NCBI GenBank assembly: GCA_947624065.1
Contig: CANQIO010000005.1
Span: forward strand, 18,210 to 82,209
From: an uncultured Oscillospiraceae bacterium
GTDB taxonomy: Bacteria > Bacillota > Clostridia > Oscillospirales > Oscillospiraceae
Direction of reading: 5' to 3'
DNA: 64,000 bases
Shown here: positions 20,526-31,087 of the stretch, piece after piece
Numbering within the stretch: position 1 is the stretch's first letter
How the letters are laid out: each line of letters starts with the position of its first letter
Notes under the pieces: model-generated
Databases searched by the model: none
Told to the model about the DNA's origin: nothing
Seen by the model: the letters and a program-made list of their open reading frames with translations, nothing else
Made by a program: the position numbers and the translations under genes

Positions 20526-21752
20526 TCACTTCAGGATGACCTTCCGGTAGCTCTTCTTGCCCCGGCGCAGGAGCACGCCCTCCCGGAGCTTTTCGGCGGG
20601 CACGGCCAGGAACAGATCCGTGACCTTCTCCCCGTCCAGGGTCACGCCGCCCTGGGCGATGTTCTGCCGGGCCTCGGAATTGGACTTCACCAGTCCCGCC
20701 TTCACCAGCAGGTTCTTGATGTCCACCGCGCCGTCGGTGAGGTCGGCCTCGGAGATCTCGGTGACGGGCACATCCTCCCCCGAGCCGGCGCCGAACAGCG
20801 CCCGGGCCGCGGTCTGGGCCTTTTCGGCCTCGGCTTCGCCGTGGACCATCTTGGTCAGCTCATAGGCCAGGATCTCCTTGGCCTGGTTGATCTTCTGGTC
20901 GCGCCAGGTGTCCATCTCCTCGATCTCTGCCATAGGCAGGAAAGTGAGCATGCGGATGCACTTCATCACGTCCGCGTCGCCCACGTTGCGCCAGTACTGG
21001 TAGAAGTCATAGGGGCTGGTCTTGTTGGGATCCAGCCACACGGCGTTGCCGGCGGTCTTGCCCATCTTGTTGCCGTTGGAGTCGGTGAGCAGCGTCACGG
21101 TCATGGCGTAGGCGTCCTTGCCCAGCTTGCGGCGGATCAGCTCCGTGCCGCCCAGCATGTTGCTCCACTGGTCGTTGCCGCCGAACTGCATGTTGCAGCC
21201 CAGGGTCTGGAACATGTGGTAGAAGTCATAGGACTGCATGATCATGTAGTTGAACTCCAGGAAGCTGAGACCCCGCTCCATGCGCTGCTTGTAGCACTCG
21301 GCCCGGAGCATGTTGTTCACGGAGAAGCAGGCGCCCACCTCCCGCAGCAGGTCCACATAGTTCAGATTCAGCAGCCAGTCGGCGTTGTTGACCATCAGCG
21401 CCTGGCCGGGGCCCTCGCCGAAGTCGATGAAATTGGACATCTGGCGTCTGAAGCACTCGGCGTTGTAGTCGATGGCCTCCCTGGTGAGCATCTTGCGCAT
21501 GTCGGTCCGGCCGGAGGGGTCGCCGATCATGGTGGTGCCGCCGCCGATGAGGGCGATGGGCTTGTTGCCCGCCTGCTGCAGCCGCTTCATGAACGTCAGA
21601 GTCACGAAGTGGCCGGCGGTCAGGCTGTCCGCCGTGCAGTCAAAGCCGATATAGAAGGTGGCCTTGCCGTTGTTGATCAGGTTCTTGATCTCGTCCTCGT
21701 CCGTCACCTGTGCCACCAGGCCGCGGGCCACCAATTCGTCATACAGTGTCAT
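20526..21752 (-). CDS. tyrS: Tyrosyl-tRNA synthetase
   Basis: YIGFDCTADSLTAGHFVTL, GGNDQWSNMLGG, KMGKTAGNAVWLD, C-terminal S4 domain. Confidence 0.97.
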   Translation of the reverse strand: MTLYDELVARGLVAQVTDEDEIKNLINNGKATFYIGFDCTADSLTAGHFVTLTFMKRLQQAGNKPIALIGGGTTMIGDPSGRTDMRKMLTREAIDYNAECFRRQMSNFIDFGEGPGQALMVNNADWLLNLNYVDLLREVGACFSVNNMLRAECYKQRMERGLSFLEFNYMIMQSYDFYHMFQTLGCNMQFGGNDQWSNMLGGTELIRRKLGKDAYAMTVTLLTDSNGNKMGKTAGNAVWLDPNKTSPYDFYQYWRNVGDADVMKCIRMLTFLPMAEIEEMDTWRDQKINQAKEILAYELTKMVHGEAEAEKAQTAARALFGAGSGEDVPVTEISEADLTDGAVDIKNLLVKAGLVKSNSEARQNIAQGGVTLDGEKVTDLFLAVPAEKLREGVLLRRGKKSYRKVILK

Positions 21753-21764
21753 TTTCCGCTCTCC

Positions 21765-23453
21765 TCAATGCTGTTTTTCTTTCCACGCATCCGCCGCGGC
21801 AAGCTGTTCCTCGGCGGACGCGGTGGTGATGTCCGTGATGTTGTCCCCGCCGATGAGCCGGGCGATCTCCCGGCGGCGGCCGGGCCGGTCCAGCTCTGTG
21901 ACGGTGGTATAGGTGCGGCCGCCCCGCTCGGATTTCTCGATGAGGTACTGGCTGTCCGCCATAGCCGCGATCTGCGCAAGGTGGCTGACGCACAGCACCT
22001 GCCGGTATCGGCCGGTGAGGGCCAGCTTTTCGCCGACCCGGCTGGCCGCCACTCCGGACACGCCGGTGTCGATCTCGTCGAACACCGCCGTGGGCACCGG
22101 GTCGTTCTGGCCAAACACGGTCTTCAGCCCCAGCATGATCCGGCTCAGCTCGCCGCCGGAGGCGATCTTGCTGATCCGGCCGGGTGCCTCGCCGGCGTTG
22201 GCGCTCATGAGAAAGCGCACCTCGTCCGCGCCCTTCGGCCCGAAGCCCGGACTGCCGCCCATGGGCTCCACCTCCGTCACGAACCGCACCGATGGCATGC
22301 TGAGCTCCCGCAGCTCCCGCTCTACCCGCTCCGCCAGGGCCTGTCCCGCCCGTTCACGGACCTGGGTGAGCTCCTTCGCGGCGGCGCGGCAGCGCTTCGT
22401 CAGCGCCTCCCGCTTCTCATAGAGCCGCTCCAGGGCCTCGTCGCCGTATTCGATCTCCGCCAGACGCGCGGAGGATTCCTCATACAGCGCGAGCAGCGCC
22501 GCCTCGTCCGCGGCGGCGAACTTCTTCTCCAGCCGGCGCAGCTGCACCAGCCGCCCCTCCACCCGGTCGAATTCCTCTGGGGAGAAGTCCAGGCTGTCCC
22601 CCACGTCCCGCACCAGCTCCGCCGCGTCCTGCAGCAGGGCCGCCGCCTCCGCCAGGGTGTCGTCCGCCTGGGCCAGCTGGGCGCTCCAGCCCCTGGCCCG
22701 GCTGAGCCAGCCTCTGGCCTGGCCGGCCAGCTCCAGGGCCGAGCCCTCGTCGCCATACAGCGCCCCATAGGCCCCCTCGGCGGCTTCCCGGAGCTTTTCA
22801 GAATTGCGCAGCAGCTCAGACCGCTCCTCCAGCTGGGCCTCCTCGCCGGCCTTCAGCTGGGCCTTTTCCAGCTCCTGCACCCGATAGGACAGGCTCTCCG
22901 CCAGCCGGCGGCGGGTGTCGTCGTCCAGACTCAGCCGCTGGATCTCCCGCTCATTGGCGGCGTACTCGTCATAGGCAGCCCGATAGCGCTCCATCGCCTC
23001 GCCGTTCCCGGCAAAGGCGTCCAGATAATCCAAATGCCGCCCCTCGTCCAGCAGCTGGCGGCCGTCGTTCTGGCCGTGGATGTCCACCAGCAGCGCTCCC
23101 AGCGCCCGCAGCTGAGCCACGGTCACCGGCACGCCGTTGACACGGCAGGCGCCCTTGCCGTCGGCGGACACGGTCCGCTGCACGATCAAGACGCCGTCCT
23201 CCGGCTCCACACCGTTGGCCTGGCACCAGGCGCCGGCGCCTTCTGCGTCGAATTCCGCCGCCGCCAGGCAGCGCTCCGCCCCGGAGCGCACCAGCTCCCG
23301 GCTGGTCCGCCCGCCGGTGACAGCGTACAGCGCGTCGATGATGATGGACTTGCCCGCGCCGGTCTCGCCGGTCAGCACGTTCAGACCCGGGCGAAACTCC
23401 ACGTCGGCCCGCTCCACCACCGCGATATTTTCGATGTGGAGACTTCTGAGCAT
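21765..23453 (-). CDS. recN: DNA repair protein RecN
   Basis: MLRSLHIENIAVVERADVEFRPGLNVLTGETGAGKSIIIDAL; ASGGELSRIMLGLK. Confidence 0.96.
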   Translation of the reverse strand: MLRSLHIENIAVVERADVEFRPGLNVLTGETGAGKSIIIDALYAVTGGRTSRELVRSGAERCLAAAEFDAEGAGAWCQANGVEPEDGVLIVQRTVSADGKGACRVNGVPVTVAQLRALGALLVDIHGQNDGRQLLDEGRHLDYLDAFAGNGEAMERYRAAYDEYAANEREIQRLSLDDDTRRRLAESLSYRVQELEKAQLKAGEEAQLEERSELLRNSEKLREAAEGAYGALYGDEGSALELAGQARGWLSRARGWSAQLAQADDTLAEAAALLQDAAELVRDVGDSLDFSPEEFDRVEGRLVQLRRLEKKFAAADEAALLALYEESSARLAEIEYGDEALERLYEKREALTKRCRAAAKELTQVRERAGQALAERVERELRELSMPSVRFVTEVEPMGGSPGFGPKGADEVRFLMSANAGEAPGRISKIASGGELSRIMLGLKTVFGQNDPVPTAVFDEIDTGVSGVAASRVGEKLALTGRYRQVLCVSHLAQIAAMADSQYLIEKSERGGRTYTTVTELDRPGRRREIARLIGGDNITDITTASAEEQLAAADAWKEKQH

Positions 23454-23457
23454 GGCC

Positions 23458-23913
23458 TTACCTCTTATAGGCCCGGCGCAGCTGGGCGCACAGCCGCTCG
23501 GCGGCAGCCGCGTTGCGCATCACGATGATGGCGGTGTCATCCCCCGCCACGGAGCCCAGGATGGAGTCCTCCCCCATGGCATCGATGGAGCTGCACACGG
23601 CGCTGGCAAGGCCCGGCAGGGTCTTTACGACGACGGTATGCAGGGCATGATCGAAGCCCACACAGCCCTCCCGGAAGATTTCCTCCAGCCGCCGGGCGGA
23701 CTCGCTGGCCTCGTTCTGGTCGGCCTGGGCATAGCGGTATCGGCCGTCGGGGCCGATCTCCTTCACCAGGCGCAGCTCCTTGATATCGCGGGAGACAGTG
23801 GCCTGGGTGCTCTTCACGCCCCTGGCCAGGAGCGCCTCCAGCATCTGGCCCTGGGTCTCGATGCTCTGCTCGCCGATGATGTCCAGGATCACGCTCTGTC
23901 TCGATGTTTTCAT
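23458..23913 (-). CDS. argR: Arginine repressor
   Basis: SRQSVILDIIGEQSIETQGQMLEALLARGVKSTQATVSRDIKEL; C-terminal ArgR domain. Confidence 0.95.
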   Translation of the reverse strand: MKTSRQSVILDIIGEQSIETQGQMLEALLARGVKSTQATVSRDIKELRLVKEIGPDGRYRYAQADQNEASESARRLEEIFREGCVGFDHALHTVVVKTLPGLASAVCSSIDAMGEDSILGSVAGDDTAIIVMRNAAAAERLCAQLRRAYKR

Positions 23914-24764
23914 GCTCTCTCCCCCAGCTTTTCAAATGCCGTCTCATAAAAGCTCCTGGTCCCCAGATGGGCCATGAGCAGCTTATAACGCGATTTGGTG
24001 ACGATGAGCTCGTCCCCGTCATAGAGGTCTGTCAGGCCCCGGCCGTCCACGCTCAGCACGCAACGGCGCCCCTCGCCCACATCCGCCGGGATGATGGCCA
24101 CGTTCCTCTCCGGGCTCAGCACGAAGGACCGGGCCGCCAGCATATGGGCGCAGATGGGCGTCATCACGATGGCCTCCGCGCCCGGCTCCACCAGGGGGCC
24201 GCCCGCCGCCATAGAATAAGCGGTGGAGCCGGTGGGCGTCGCCAGGATCACCCCGTCGCCGGAGAAGGACAAAATGCGGTTGCCGTCTCCCAAAACGGTC
24301 AGATGCACGCTCTGCACGATGCCGGAGATGACCGCGTCGTTGAGGGCCGTGTCGAAGAACACCCGCTTCCCGTTCCGCATGACCTCCACGTCCAGCATCA
24401 TCCGGGGCGTCAGATCATACTCCCCCGCGGCGGCGTTCACCAGCAGCTGCATGCTGCTCTCATCCAGCTCCGCAAGAAAGCCCGTGTGTCCCAGGTTCAC
24501 TCCCACCAGGGGCGTTCCGTGGACCATCACCTGCGGCGCGATGCGCAGGATGGTCCCGTCGCCGCCCAGGGTCACCAGCAGATCCGCGCCCTCCAGCGCC
24601 CGCTCCAGCGGCAGCGTCTCAAAGCCGGGCGGGTCATAGTCCTCCCCGCACACGGGACTCACCGCCACGGCAAAGCCCGCCCGCTCCAGCATGGCCTTCG
24701 CCTGGGCGGTGCGGGAAAACCCCTCGTCCCGCTGGACATTGGGGCACAGCACGACTTTTTTCAT
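23910..24764 (-). CDS. nadK: NAD(+) kinase
   Basis: [51 protein letters not shown]. Confidence 0.96.
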   Translation of the reverse strand: MKKVVLCPNVQRDEGFSRTAQAKAMLERAGFAVAVSPVCGEDYDPPGFETLPLERALEGADLLVTLGGDGTILRIAPQVMVHGTPLVGVNLGHTGFLAELDESSMQLLVNAAAGEYDLTPRMMLDVEVMRNGKRVFFDTALNDAVISGIVQSVHLTVLGDGNRILSFSGDGVILATPTGSTAYSMAAGGPLVEPGAEAIVMTPICAHMLAARSFVLSPERNVAIIPADVGEGRRCVLSVDGRGLTDLYDGDELIVTKSRYKLLMAHLGTRSFYETAFEKLGERA

Positions 24765-25570
24765 TCCCGGGCTCCTCCATCCAACGCCTCGTGGGACCGG
24801 CTGACGATGCCGGCGCAGTCGATGGCAGCGCCGCCGCCCTCCAGGCCCAGCCAGGCCAGATACTCGATGTTCCCCTCCGGGCCCCGCACCGGCGAATAGG
24901 TCATCCCCTTCACCGCGAAGCCCATCTCCGCCGCCTGCTCCAGGAACCCCTCCAGCACCTCCCGGTGCACCGCCGGGTCCCGGACCACGCCTTTTTTGCC
25001 CACCTTTTCCTTGCCCGCCTCGAACTGGGGCTTGACCAGGCACACCGCCTGTCCCGCCGGGGCCAGCAGGCCCTTGACCGCCGGCAGCACCAGCCGCAGG
25101 GAGATGAAGGACATGTCCATCACCGCCAGGTCCATGGCCGCCGGGAACATATCCGGCGTCAGGCTCCGGGCGTTGGTCCGCTCCATCACCGTCACCCGCT
25201 CGTCGGTCCGCAGGCTCCAGGCCAGCTGCCCGTAGCCCACGTCCACCGCGTACACATGCGCCGCGCCCCGCTGCAGCAAGCAGTCGGTGAAGCCGCCCGT
25301 AGACGCGCCGCAGTCCACGCACACCCACCCCGCCGGGTCGATGGCGAAGGTGTCCAGCGCTTTTTCCAGCTTCAGCCCGCCCCGGCTGACATAGGCCAGC
25401 TTCTCGCCCCGGACCTGGATGTCGGCGCTGTCCGCCACAGGGGCGCCGGGCTTCGTCTGCTTCTCCCCGTCCACATAGACGCTTCCCGCCATGATGAGGG
25501 CCTTGGCCCGCTCCCGGCTGGACGCCAGGCCCAGGTCGAATACCCGCTGGTCAAGTCTTGACTTCTGCAT
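24761..25570 (-). CDS. tlyA: TlyA-family rRNA (cytidine-2'-O)-methyltransferase
   Basis: S4 domain [25 protein letters not shown] then [34 protein letters not shown]. Confidence 0.93.
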   Translation of the reverse strand: MQKSRLDQRVFDLGLASSRERAKALIMAGSVYVDGEKQTKPGAPVADSADIQVRGEKLAYVSRGGLKLEKALDTFAIDPAGWVCVDCGASTGGFTDCLLQRGAAHVYAVDVGYGQLAWSLRTDERVTVMERTNARSLTPDMFPAAMDLAVMDMSFISLRLVLPAVKGLLAPAGQAVCLVKPQFEAGKEKVGKKGVVRDPAVHREVLEGFLEQAAEMGFAVKGMTYSPVRGPEGNIEYLAWLGLEGGGAAIDCAGIVSRSHEALDGGARE

Positions 25571-27407
25571 GCAGCATCTCCAGGACGGCGTCCCGCAGGG
25601 AGCCGTTATCCAATCCCATTTTCTCCCGCAGCTTCCAGGGCTCCCCATGGGGCAGCACCCCGTCGCCCAGGTTCACCAGCCGGCTCGCCCGCAGCGCGAT
25701 GCCCGCCTGCTCCGCCGCGGCAAGCAGCTTTTCCCCCACGCATCCGGCGGCGCACGCCTCCTCCGCCACCAGCAGCGCGCCGGTCCGGCGGACCGAATCC
25801 AGCACCGGCGTCGGGTCCAGGGGCGAGAGCACGTTCAGCTTGATGACCTCCGGCTCGATATCTCTGTCCCGGAGCATCCTGGCGGCCATCATGGCCTCGT
25901 GGATCTCCGTGCCGTAGGAGACGATGGTGACGTCGTCGCCGTGAAAATACACCGTTTTGGCGGCCGCATCGGAGGTGTCGCTGCCCGCGAAGTCCTCGCC
26001 GCCGCGGGGATAGCGCACCGCCACGGGGCCGGTATCCTCCAGCACCGCCTTTCGCAGCATGCTCCGCAGCTCAGCGAAGTTGGCCGGGGCGTAGATCTTC
26101 ATGCCCGGCACGCTGGAGAGGTAGGCCACGTCGAAGCTGCCCTGGTGGGTCACGCCGTCCCGGCCCACGATGCCGGCCCGGTCCACGGCGAACACCACGT
26201 GCAGCCCCATCAGGGCCACGTCGTGGATCAGCATGTCATAGCCCCGCTGCAGGAACGTGGAGTACACCGCGAACACCGGCTTCAACCCCTGCGAGGCCAT
26301 GCCCGCGGCCATGGCGCAGGCGTGCTCCTCGGCGATGCCCACGTCGAAGAACCGCTCCGGATAGGCCTTCTGGAACTGCTGCAGGCCCGTTCCCTCCTTC
26401 ATGGCCGCCGTGATGGCCACTACTTTGGGGTCCTCCCCCGCCAGCTCCGTCAGCGCCCGGCCGAAGGCGGAAGAGAAGTCCTCCCCGCCGCCCAGCGGCT
26501 CGCCGCTCTCCGGGTCAAAGGCGCCCACGCCATGGTAGGCCTCCGGGGCCTTCTCGGCGGGCGCGTAGCCCTTCCCCTTTTGGGTGATCACATGCACCAG
26601 CACCGGCGCCCGGTATTCCTTGGCCCAGCGGATGGCATTCTCCATCTTGCGGATGTCGTGGCCGTTGATGGGGCCGATGTACTCAAAGCCCAGATCGTCG
26701 AAGATGTTCTCGGTGATGATCCGCTCCTTCAGCCACTGCTTCATCCGGGCCAGCTCCCCGCTCAGCCAAGGGATGTGGGGCATGATGGAGCTGCGGTACC
26801 ACTTTTTGAAGCGGATATACTCCACCCTCGTCCGCATCCGGCCCAGCATCTCCGCCAGGCCGCCCACGCTCTCGTCGATGCTCATGCCGTTGTCGTTGAG
26901 CACCACCACCAGCGGCTCGCCGCTGCGTCCGGCGTCGGACAGTCCCTCGAAGGCCATGCCTCCGTTGAGGGCCCCGTCGCCGATCAGCGCCACCACGTCA
27001 TAGTCCTCCCCCAGCGCCGTCCGGGCCCGGGCCATGCCCAGCGCCACGGAGACGGAATTGGAGGCGTGGCCGGCGATGAAAGCGTCATGCGCGCTCTCAT
27101 CCGGGCGCGGGAAGCCCGCCATGCCGCCCAGGTCCCGGAAATCCGAAAAGTCCCGCCGGCCGGTGAGCAGCTTGTGGGTATAGCACTGATGGCCCACATC
27201 GAACACCAGCTTATCCCTCGGCGTATCGTACACCCTGTGCAGGGCCACGGTCAGCTCCACCGCCCCCAGGTTGGAGGCCAGATGTCCGCCATGGGCGGCC
27301 AGCGCGTCGATGAGGACCTGTCTGATCTCCTGACACAGCTGCCCCAGCGCCTCCGGCGGGAGGGCCTTCACATCCGCGGGAGAATGTATATTATCCAATA
27401 AACCCAT
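25551..27407 (-). CDS. dxs: 1-deoxy-D-xylulose-5-phosphate synthase
   Basis: [71 protein letters not shown]. Confidence 0.97.
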   Translation of the reverse strand: MGLLDNIHSPADVKALPPEALGQLCQEIRQVLIDALAAHGGHLASNLGAVELTVALHRVYDTPRDKLVFDVGHQCYTHKLLTGRRDFSDFRDLGGMAGFPRPDESAHDAFIAGHASNSVSVALGMARARTALGEDYDVVALIGDGALNGGMAFEGLSDAGRSGEPLVVVLNDNGMSIDESVGGLAEMLGRMRTRVEYIRFKKWYRSSIMPHIPWLSGELARMKQWLKERIITENIFDDLGFEYIGPINGHDIRKMENAIRWAKEYRAPVLVHVITQKGKGYAPAEKAPEAYHGVGAFDPESGEPLGGGEDFSSAFGRALTELAGEDPKVVAITAAMKEGTGLQQFQKAYPERFFDVGIAEEHACAMAAGMASQGLKPVFAVYSTFLQRGYDMLIHDVALMGLHVVFAVDRAGIVGRDGVTHQGSFDVAYLSSVPGMKIYAPANFAELRSMLRKAVLEDTGPVAVRYPRGGEDFAGSDTSDAAAKTVYFHGDDVTIVSYGTEIHEAMMAARMLRDRDIEPEVIKLNVLSPLDPTPVLDSVRRTGALLVAEEACAAGCVGEKLLAAAEQAGIALRASRLVNLGDGVLPHGEPWKLREKMGLDNGSLRDAVLEMLHAEVKT

Positions 27408-27457
27408 ATCGGCTCCAAGATCCATTGTGGTCAAAAAAGTCTTTCACATGTTTTTTC

Positions 27458-27486
27458 ATCATAACAAAATACACCTTGAATTTCAA
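27458..27486 (-). promoter_or_regulatory. Candidate dxs promoter embedded in an upstream terminator hairpin
   Basis: Reverse strand TTGAAA-N17-TATGAT; the -35 lies in hairpin AAAATACACCTTGA-ATT-TCAAGGTGTATTTT. Confidence 0.5.
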
Positions 27487-27496
27487 GGTGTATTTT
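27466..27496. terminator. Terminator after the LRR surface protein gene
   Basis: AAAATACACCTTGA-ATT-TCAAGGTGTATTTT perfect 14-bp arms. Confidence 0.75.
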
Positions 27497-27539
27497 GCAT
27501 ATTTCCAAATTGTAATGAATAAAACCGTTCTGTTCCTTC

Positions 27540-30014
27540 TCAGGCGTCCCGCGGCGGCTGACCGCTGCCGTACATCTCGGTATAGGTGATCATGCCGTAG
27601 CGTCCATTGTGGCTGGACTCGGACACGGTCCTGCCGAAGCGGGTCACATGCTCCCCGCCCCGGACCCGGCCCTGGGCGTCGCTGTCCGCCGGCGTCTCGA
27701 AGTAATACCATCCGCCGAGCCAGGAGCTGGTGGCGTCGAACCGGCCGGTCCCCTCGCTGAAATGGCCCGTGCTGGCGGGCACATAATGGACGCCGGTCAC
27801 CATGACGCCGTTCTCATCCATATAATACCAGATGCCCCGGGCGCTCATGAGCCAAGTGCTCTTGAGCGGCGCGCCGTCACGGTAGTAGTACCACGCCGTG
27901 CCTTCACTCACCCAGCCGCTCTTTTCGCCCGGCTGAGCCTGTACCGGGGGCTGGCCGTAGCCGTATTGCTCGGTATAGGTGACCATGCCATAGCGGCCGT
28001 TGTGGCTGGACTCGGACAGGGTGCGGCCAAACTGGGTGGTATGCCAGCCGCCCCGGACCCGGCCCTGGGCGTCGCTGTCCGCCGGCGTCTCGAAATAATA
28101 CCATCCGCCCGGCCAGACAGTGCCGGTCTCATACGCGCCGATCCTCTCGTTATAGTTGCCTCTGGACGCGGGGACATAGTTGACGCCCGTGACCATCACG
28201 CCGTCGGCGTCCATGTAATACCAGATGCCACGGGCGCTCATCAGCCACGTGCTCCGGACGGGCTGGCCATTGACATAGTAATACCATTTATCGTTCTGCT
28301 TCACCCACTCATTGGTGGTCGTCGGGCTCGGCGGGGTCGTCGGATCGGTCGGGTCCGTCGGCTCGGTCGGGACCTCCGGACCGGTGTAGATCACGAAGGA
28401 GTACCCGCCATTTCGGGCAAAGGTCTGGGCCGTGGAGCCGTCATAGCCGCTGATCACCGTCCCCGCCGGCAGGGTATTGTCCCCGATGACGCAGCTCCGC
28501 CCCAGGACGGTCACCCGGCGCAGGCTCCCCTCCGCCGGAAGCGCGTGGGCGCCGATATTGGTGACGCTGGGCGGCAGCGTCAGCTCCGCCAGGGCGGAGC
28601 AGTCGGAAAAGGCCCACTCTCCCAGGGTGGCGACGCCGTTGGCGATGTACACGCTCGTCAGCCCGGAGCAGGCCCAGAAGGCGTCCCGGCCGATGGTCCG
28701 CACCGATCCAGCCACCCGCAGGGACTTCATGCTGGGGATGTTGCAGAAGGCCAGATCGCCGATGCTCGTCACGGAGTTGGGGATCACGGCCGCGGTCAGG
28801 CCCGTGTTGGCAAAGGCGCTCTCCCCGATGGAGGTGACGGAGCTGGGGATGGTCACGCCCGTCAGGGCGGAGCAGTCGGCGAACGCATACCCGCCGATGG
28901 TCTTCACCGCGCTGGGGATGGTCACGCTGCCGCCGCGGCCCTGGTACTGCACCAGCGTGCCGTTGACGATCAGAAAGTCGCCCTGGCTCTTGGCCCAGGG
29001 GGTGTTGGAGAAGGACTGGATGCCCATCCGCGTATTGCCGCCGGCAAAGGTCACGGAGGCTAGGCTGGTGCAGTCGGCGAACGCCCAGTCCCCCACCTCG
29101 GCAAGACCGGCGGGGATGGTCACGCTCTTCAGCGACACACAGCCCTGGAAAGCGCTGGGCCCCAGCGTCGCCAGCCGGGACGGCAGCTTCACGGACGCGA
29201 GCGACGCGCAGCCGTCAAAGGCGCTGCCGTTGATCCTCGTCACAGAGTCGGGAATGGTCACCGACTGCAGCGCGGAGCAGCCGGCGAACGCCCGCAGACT
29301 CACCAGATCCAGCCCCGTGGAGAGCGTCACGCTCCGCATGCCGGTGCAGAAGGCAAAGGCGTCGTTGCCGAGGCTGGTGACCGTGTTGGGCAGGGCCAGC
29401 GACGCGATGGACGAGCACTGGTAGAAAGCTCGCGCGCCGATGTCGGTCAGCTGGGCCGGCAGCGCCAGCTCCTGCAGGGAGGTGCAGCCCTCGAAGGCGG
29501 CGGCGCCGATGCGAGTGACCGTCCCCGGGATGGAGACGGTGCGCAGGCTCGCGCATTCATAGAAGGCGTTGCGGCCAACAGAGGTGACGCCGCTGCCGAT
29601 GGTCACGCTGGTAACAGAACGGCCGTACCAGGGGGCCCAGGAGCCATTGCCCGCATAGTCGAACATGTCCCCGGTGCCGGTGATGGTCAGTTCGGAGCCC
29701 ACCAGCTGCCAGGTCACATTCGCGCCGCAGGAGCCGTTCGTCACGCTGGCCGGCGGCGTCTCCTCAGGGGAGATCTCCACCGCGGGCTCAGGCAGTTCCT
29801 CGTGCTCCAATTCCCCGGGGAGCGTGTCCTGGGGGTCCGGCTCATCCACAGGCTCGGCGGTATCCGCTTCTTCCGCCTGGATATCCGCGCTCACGGCGGG
29901 CGCGGGCAGGGCTTCTTCCGCCGGTCCCTCCGGCGCGGCCTCCGCATAGGCGGGCAGGCACAGTCCCGCCGCCAGCAGCGCCGCCAGCAGCAGCGAAACG
30001 ATGCGTCTTGTCAT
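27540..30014 (-). CDS. Secreted BspA-type leucine-rich repeat protein with C-terminal cell-wall-binding repeats
   Basis: Signal peptide; ~10 AFxxCxSLxxVTIPxSVTxIGxxAF units; two WYYYxxGxPxxSTWLMSARGIWYYMDxxGVMVTGVxYVP modules. Confidence 0.93.
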   Translation of the reverse strand: MTRRIVSLLLAALLAAGLCLPAYAEAAPEGPAEEALPAPAVSADIQAEEADTAEPVDEPDPQDTLPGELEHEELPEPAVEISPEETPPASVTNGSCGANVTWQLVGSELTITGTGDMFDYAGNGSWAPWYGRSVTSVTIGSGVTSVGRNAFYECASLRTVSIPGTVTRIGAAAFEGCTSLQELALPAQLTDIGARAFYQCSSIASLALPNTVTSLGNDAFAFCTGMRSVTLSTGLDLVSLRAFAGCSALQSVTIPDSVTRINGSAFDGCASLASVKLPSRLATLGPSAFQGCVSLKSVTIPAGLAEVGDWAFADCTSLASVTFAGGNTRMGIQSFSNTPWAKSQGDFLIVNGTLVQYQGRGGSVTIPSAVKTIGGYAFADCSALTGVTIPSSVTSIGESAFANTGLTAAVIPNSVTSIGDLAFCNIPSMKSLRVAGSVRTIGRDAFWACSGLTSVYIANGVATLGEWAFSDCSALAELTLPPSVTNIGAHALPAEGSLRRVTVLGRSCVIGDNTLPAGTVISGYDGSTAQTFARNGGYSFVIYTGPEVPTEPTDPTDPTTPPSPTTTNEWVKQNDKWYYYVNGQPVRSTWLMSARGIWYYMDADGVMVTGVNYVPASRGNYNERIGAYETGTVWPGGWYYFETPADSDAQGRVRGGWHTTQFGRTLSESSHNGRYGMVTYTEQYGYGQPPVQAQPGEKSGWVSEGTAWYYYRDGAPLKSTWLMSARGIWYYMDENGVMVTGVHYVPASTGHFSEGTGRFDATSSWLGGWYYFETPADSDAQGRVRGGEHVTRFGRTVSESSHNGRYGMITYTEMYGSGQPPRDA
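27543..28310 (-). repeat. Tandem duplication of a ~125-aa cell-wall-binding module inside the LRR gene
   Basis: Near-identical STWLMSARGIWYYMD...GGWYYFETPADSDAQGRVRGG...SESSHNGRYGM(V/I)TYTE blocks occur twice. Confidence 0.85.
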
Positions 30015-30036
30015 GGGTCCTCCTTTCCCGGTCTGC

Positions 30037-30849
30037 TCACGCCGTGCGTCCGGCCAGCTTCTCGGTCATCTCCCGCAGAAACTCCGTATCGTCAAAGGCG
30101 TCCAGCAGCCGATAGGCGTCGTGGGTATATTCCTCCGTCATCTGCTGGCACTTCTCCGCCCCCAGCAGGGCACAGAAGCCGTCCCCGTCCAGCACGTCGT
30201 CCCGGCACTGGAACGCCATGCCCAGCGCCGCGCCGAAATCCCGGGCGGCCGACACGGTCTGTTCGTCGGCGCCGGCCGCCGCCGCTCCCATGGCGCAGGC
30301 CGCGGCGATGAGCGCGGCGGTCTTGCACACGTCGGTAGCCGTCAATTCCTCCGCGGAGGCAGGTCCCTCCTGCAGGTCCATGAATTGGCCCCCGCAGATG
30401 CCGCCGGTCCCGGCGGCGGCGCTGAGGATGCGGCAGCAGCGGAACCGGTCCGCCTCCTCCACCGGCGCGTCGCAGATGGCCGCGAAGGCCTCCGCCTGCA
30501 GGCAGTCCCCCGCCAGCACGGCGGTCGCCTCGCCGAACTTCACATGATTGGACGGCTGGCCCCGGCGCTCATCGTCATCGTCCATGCAGGGCAGATCGTC
30601 ATGGATCAGGCTGTAGGTGTGCAGCAGCTCCACCGCGCAGGCGATGGGCAGCGCGTCCTCCGGCTCCAGCCCGCAGATGCGGGCGAACTCCATGCACAGC
30701 ACGGGCCGCACCCGTTTGCCGCCGGCGCCCAGGGTATAGGCCATCGCCTGGCGCAGCCCGTCCGCCCCGTCCCCGGCGGGGACAAACCGTCCCGCCAGCC
30801 ACAGGTCCGCCATCGTCTTATAGCGCTCATATCTCTCCATCGTGTTCAT
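30037..30849 (-). CDS. ispA: Polyprenyl synthetase (farnesyl diphosphate synthase-like)
   Basis: LLHTYSLIHDDLPCMDDDDERRGQPSNH; FQCRDDVLDGDG. Confidence 0.93.
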   Translation of the reverse strand: MNTMERYERYKTMADLWLAGRFVPAGDGADGLRQAMAYTLGAGGKRVRPVLCMEFARICGLEPEDALPIACAVELLHTYSLIHDDLPCMDDDDERRGQPSNHVKFGEATAVLAGDCLQAEAFAAICDAPVEEADRFRCCRILSAAAGTGGICGGQFMDLQEGPASAEELTATDVCKTAALIAAACAMGAAAAGADEQTVSAARDFGAALGMAFQCRDDVLDGDGFCALLGAEKCQQMTEEYTHDAYRLLDAFDDTEFLREMTEKLAGRTA

Positions 30850-30862
30850 CGGCTCTCTCCTC

Positions 30863-31087
30863 TCATTCAAAGGGCAGCTCTTCCGGCTCGCCGTCAGGTC
30901 CCTTGCGCAGCTGGACCACCTTCTGCTCCGCCTGGGTCAGCTGCTTCTCGCAGGAGCGGATCAGCCCCGTGCCCTCTTCAAACAGGCCCAGGCTCTCCGC
31001 CAGCGGCGCGTCCCCCCGCTCCAGCAGCTGGACGATCTGCTCCAGCCGCTCCAGCGACTGCTCAAAGCTCGGTTCTTTCTTCGCCAT
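30863..31087 (-). CDS. xseB: Exodeoxyribonuclease VII small subunit
   Basis: PSFEQSLERLEQIVQLLERGDAPLAESLGLFEEGTGLIRSCEKQL. Confidence 0.93.
   Translation of the reverse strand: MAKKEPSFEQSLERLEQIVQLLERGDAPLAESLGLFEEGTGLIRSCEKQLTQAEQKVVQLRKGPDGEPEELPFE

Noticed and set aside
20841-23528. 895-aa + ORF opposite tyrS and recN
   Set aside because: Antisense shadow spanning two unrelated conserved genes
24765-25328. N-terminal extension of the nadK ORF to 25328
   Set aside because: Extension overlaps tlyA out of frame; canonical NadK start [15 protein letters not shown] at 24764
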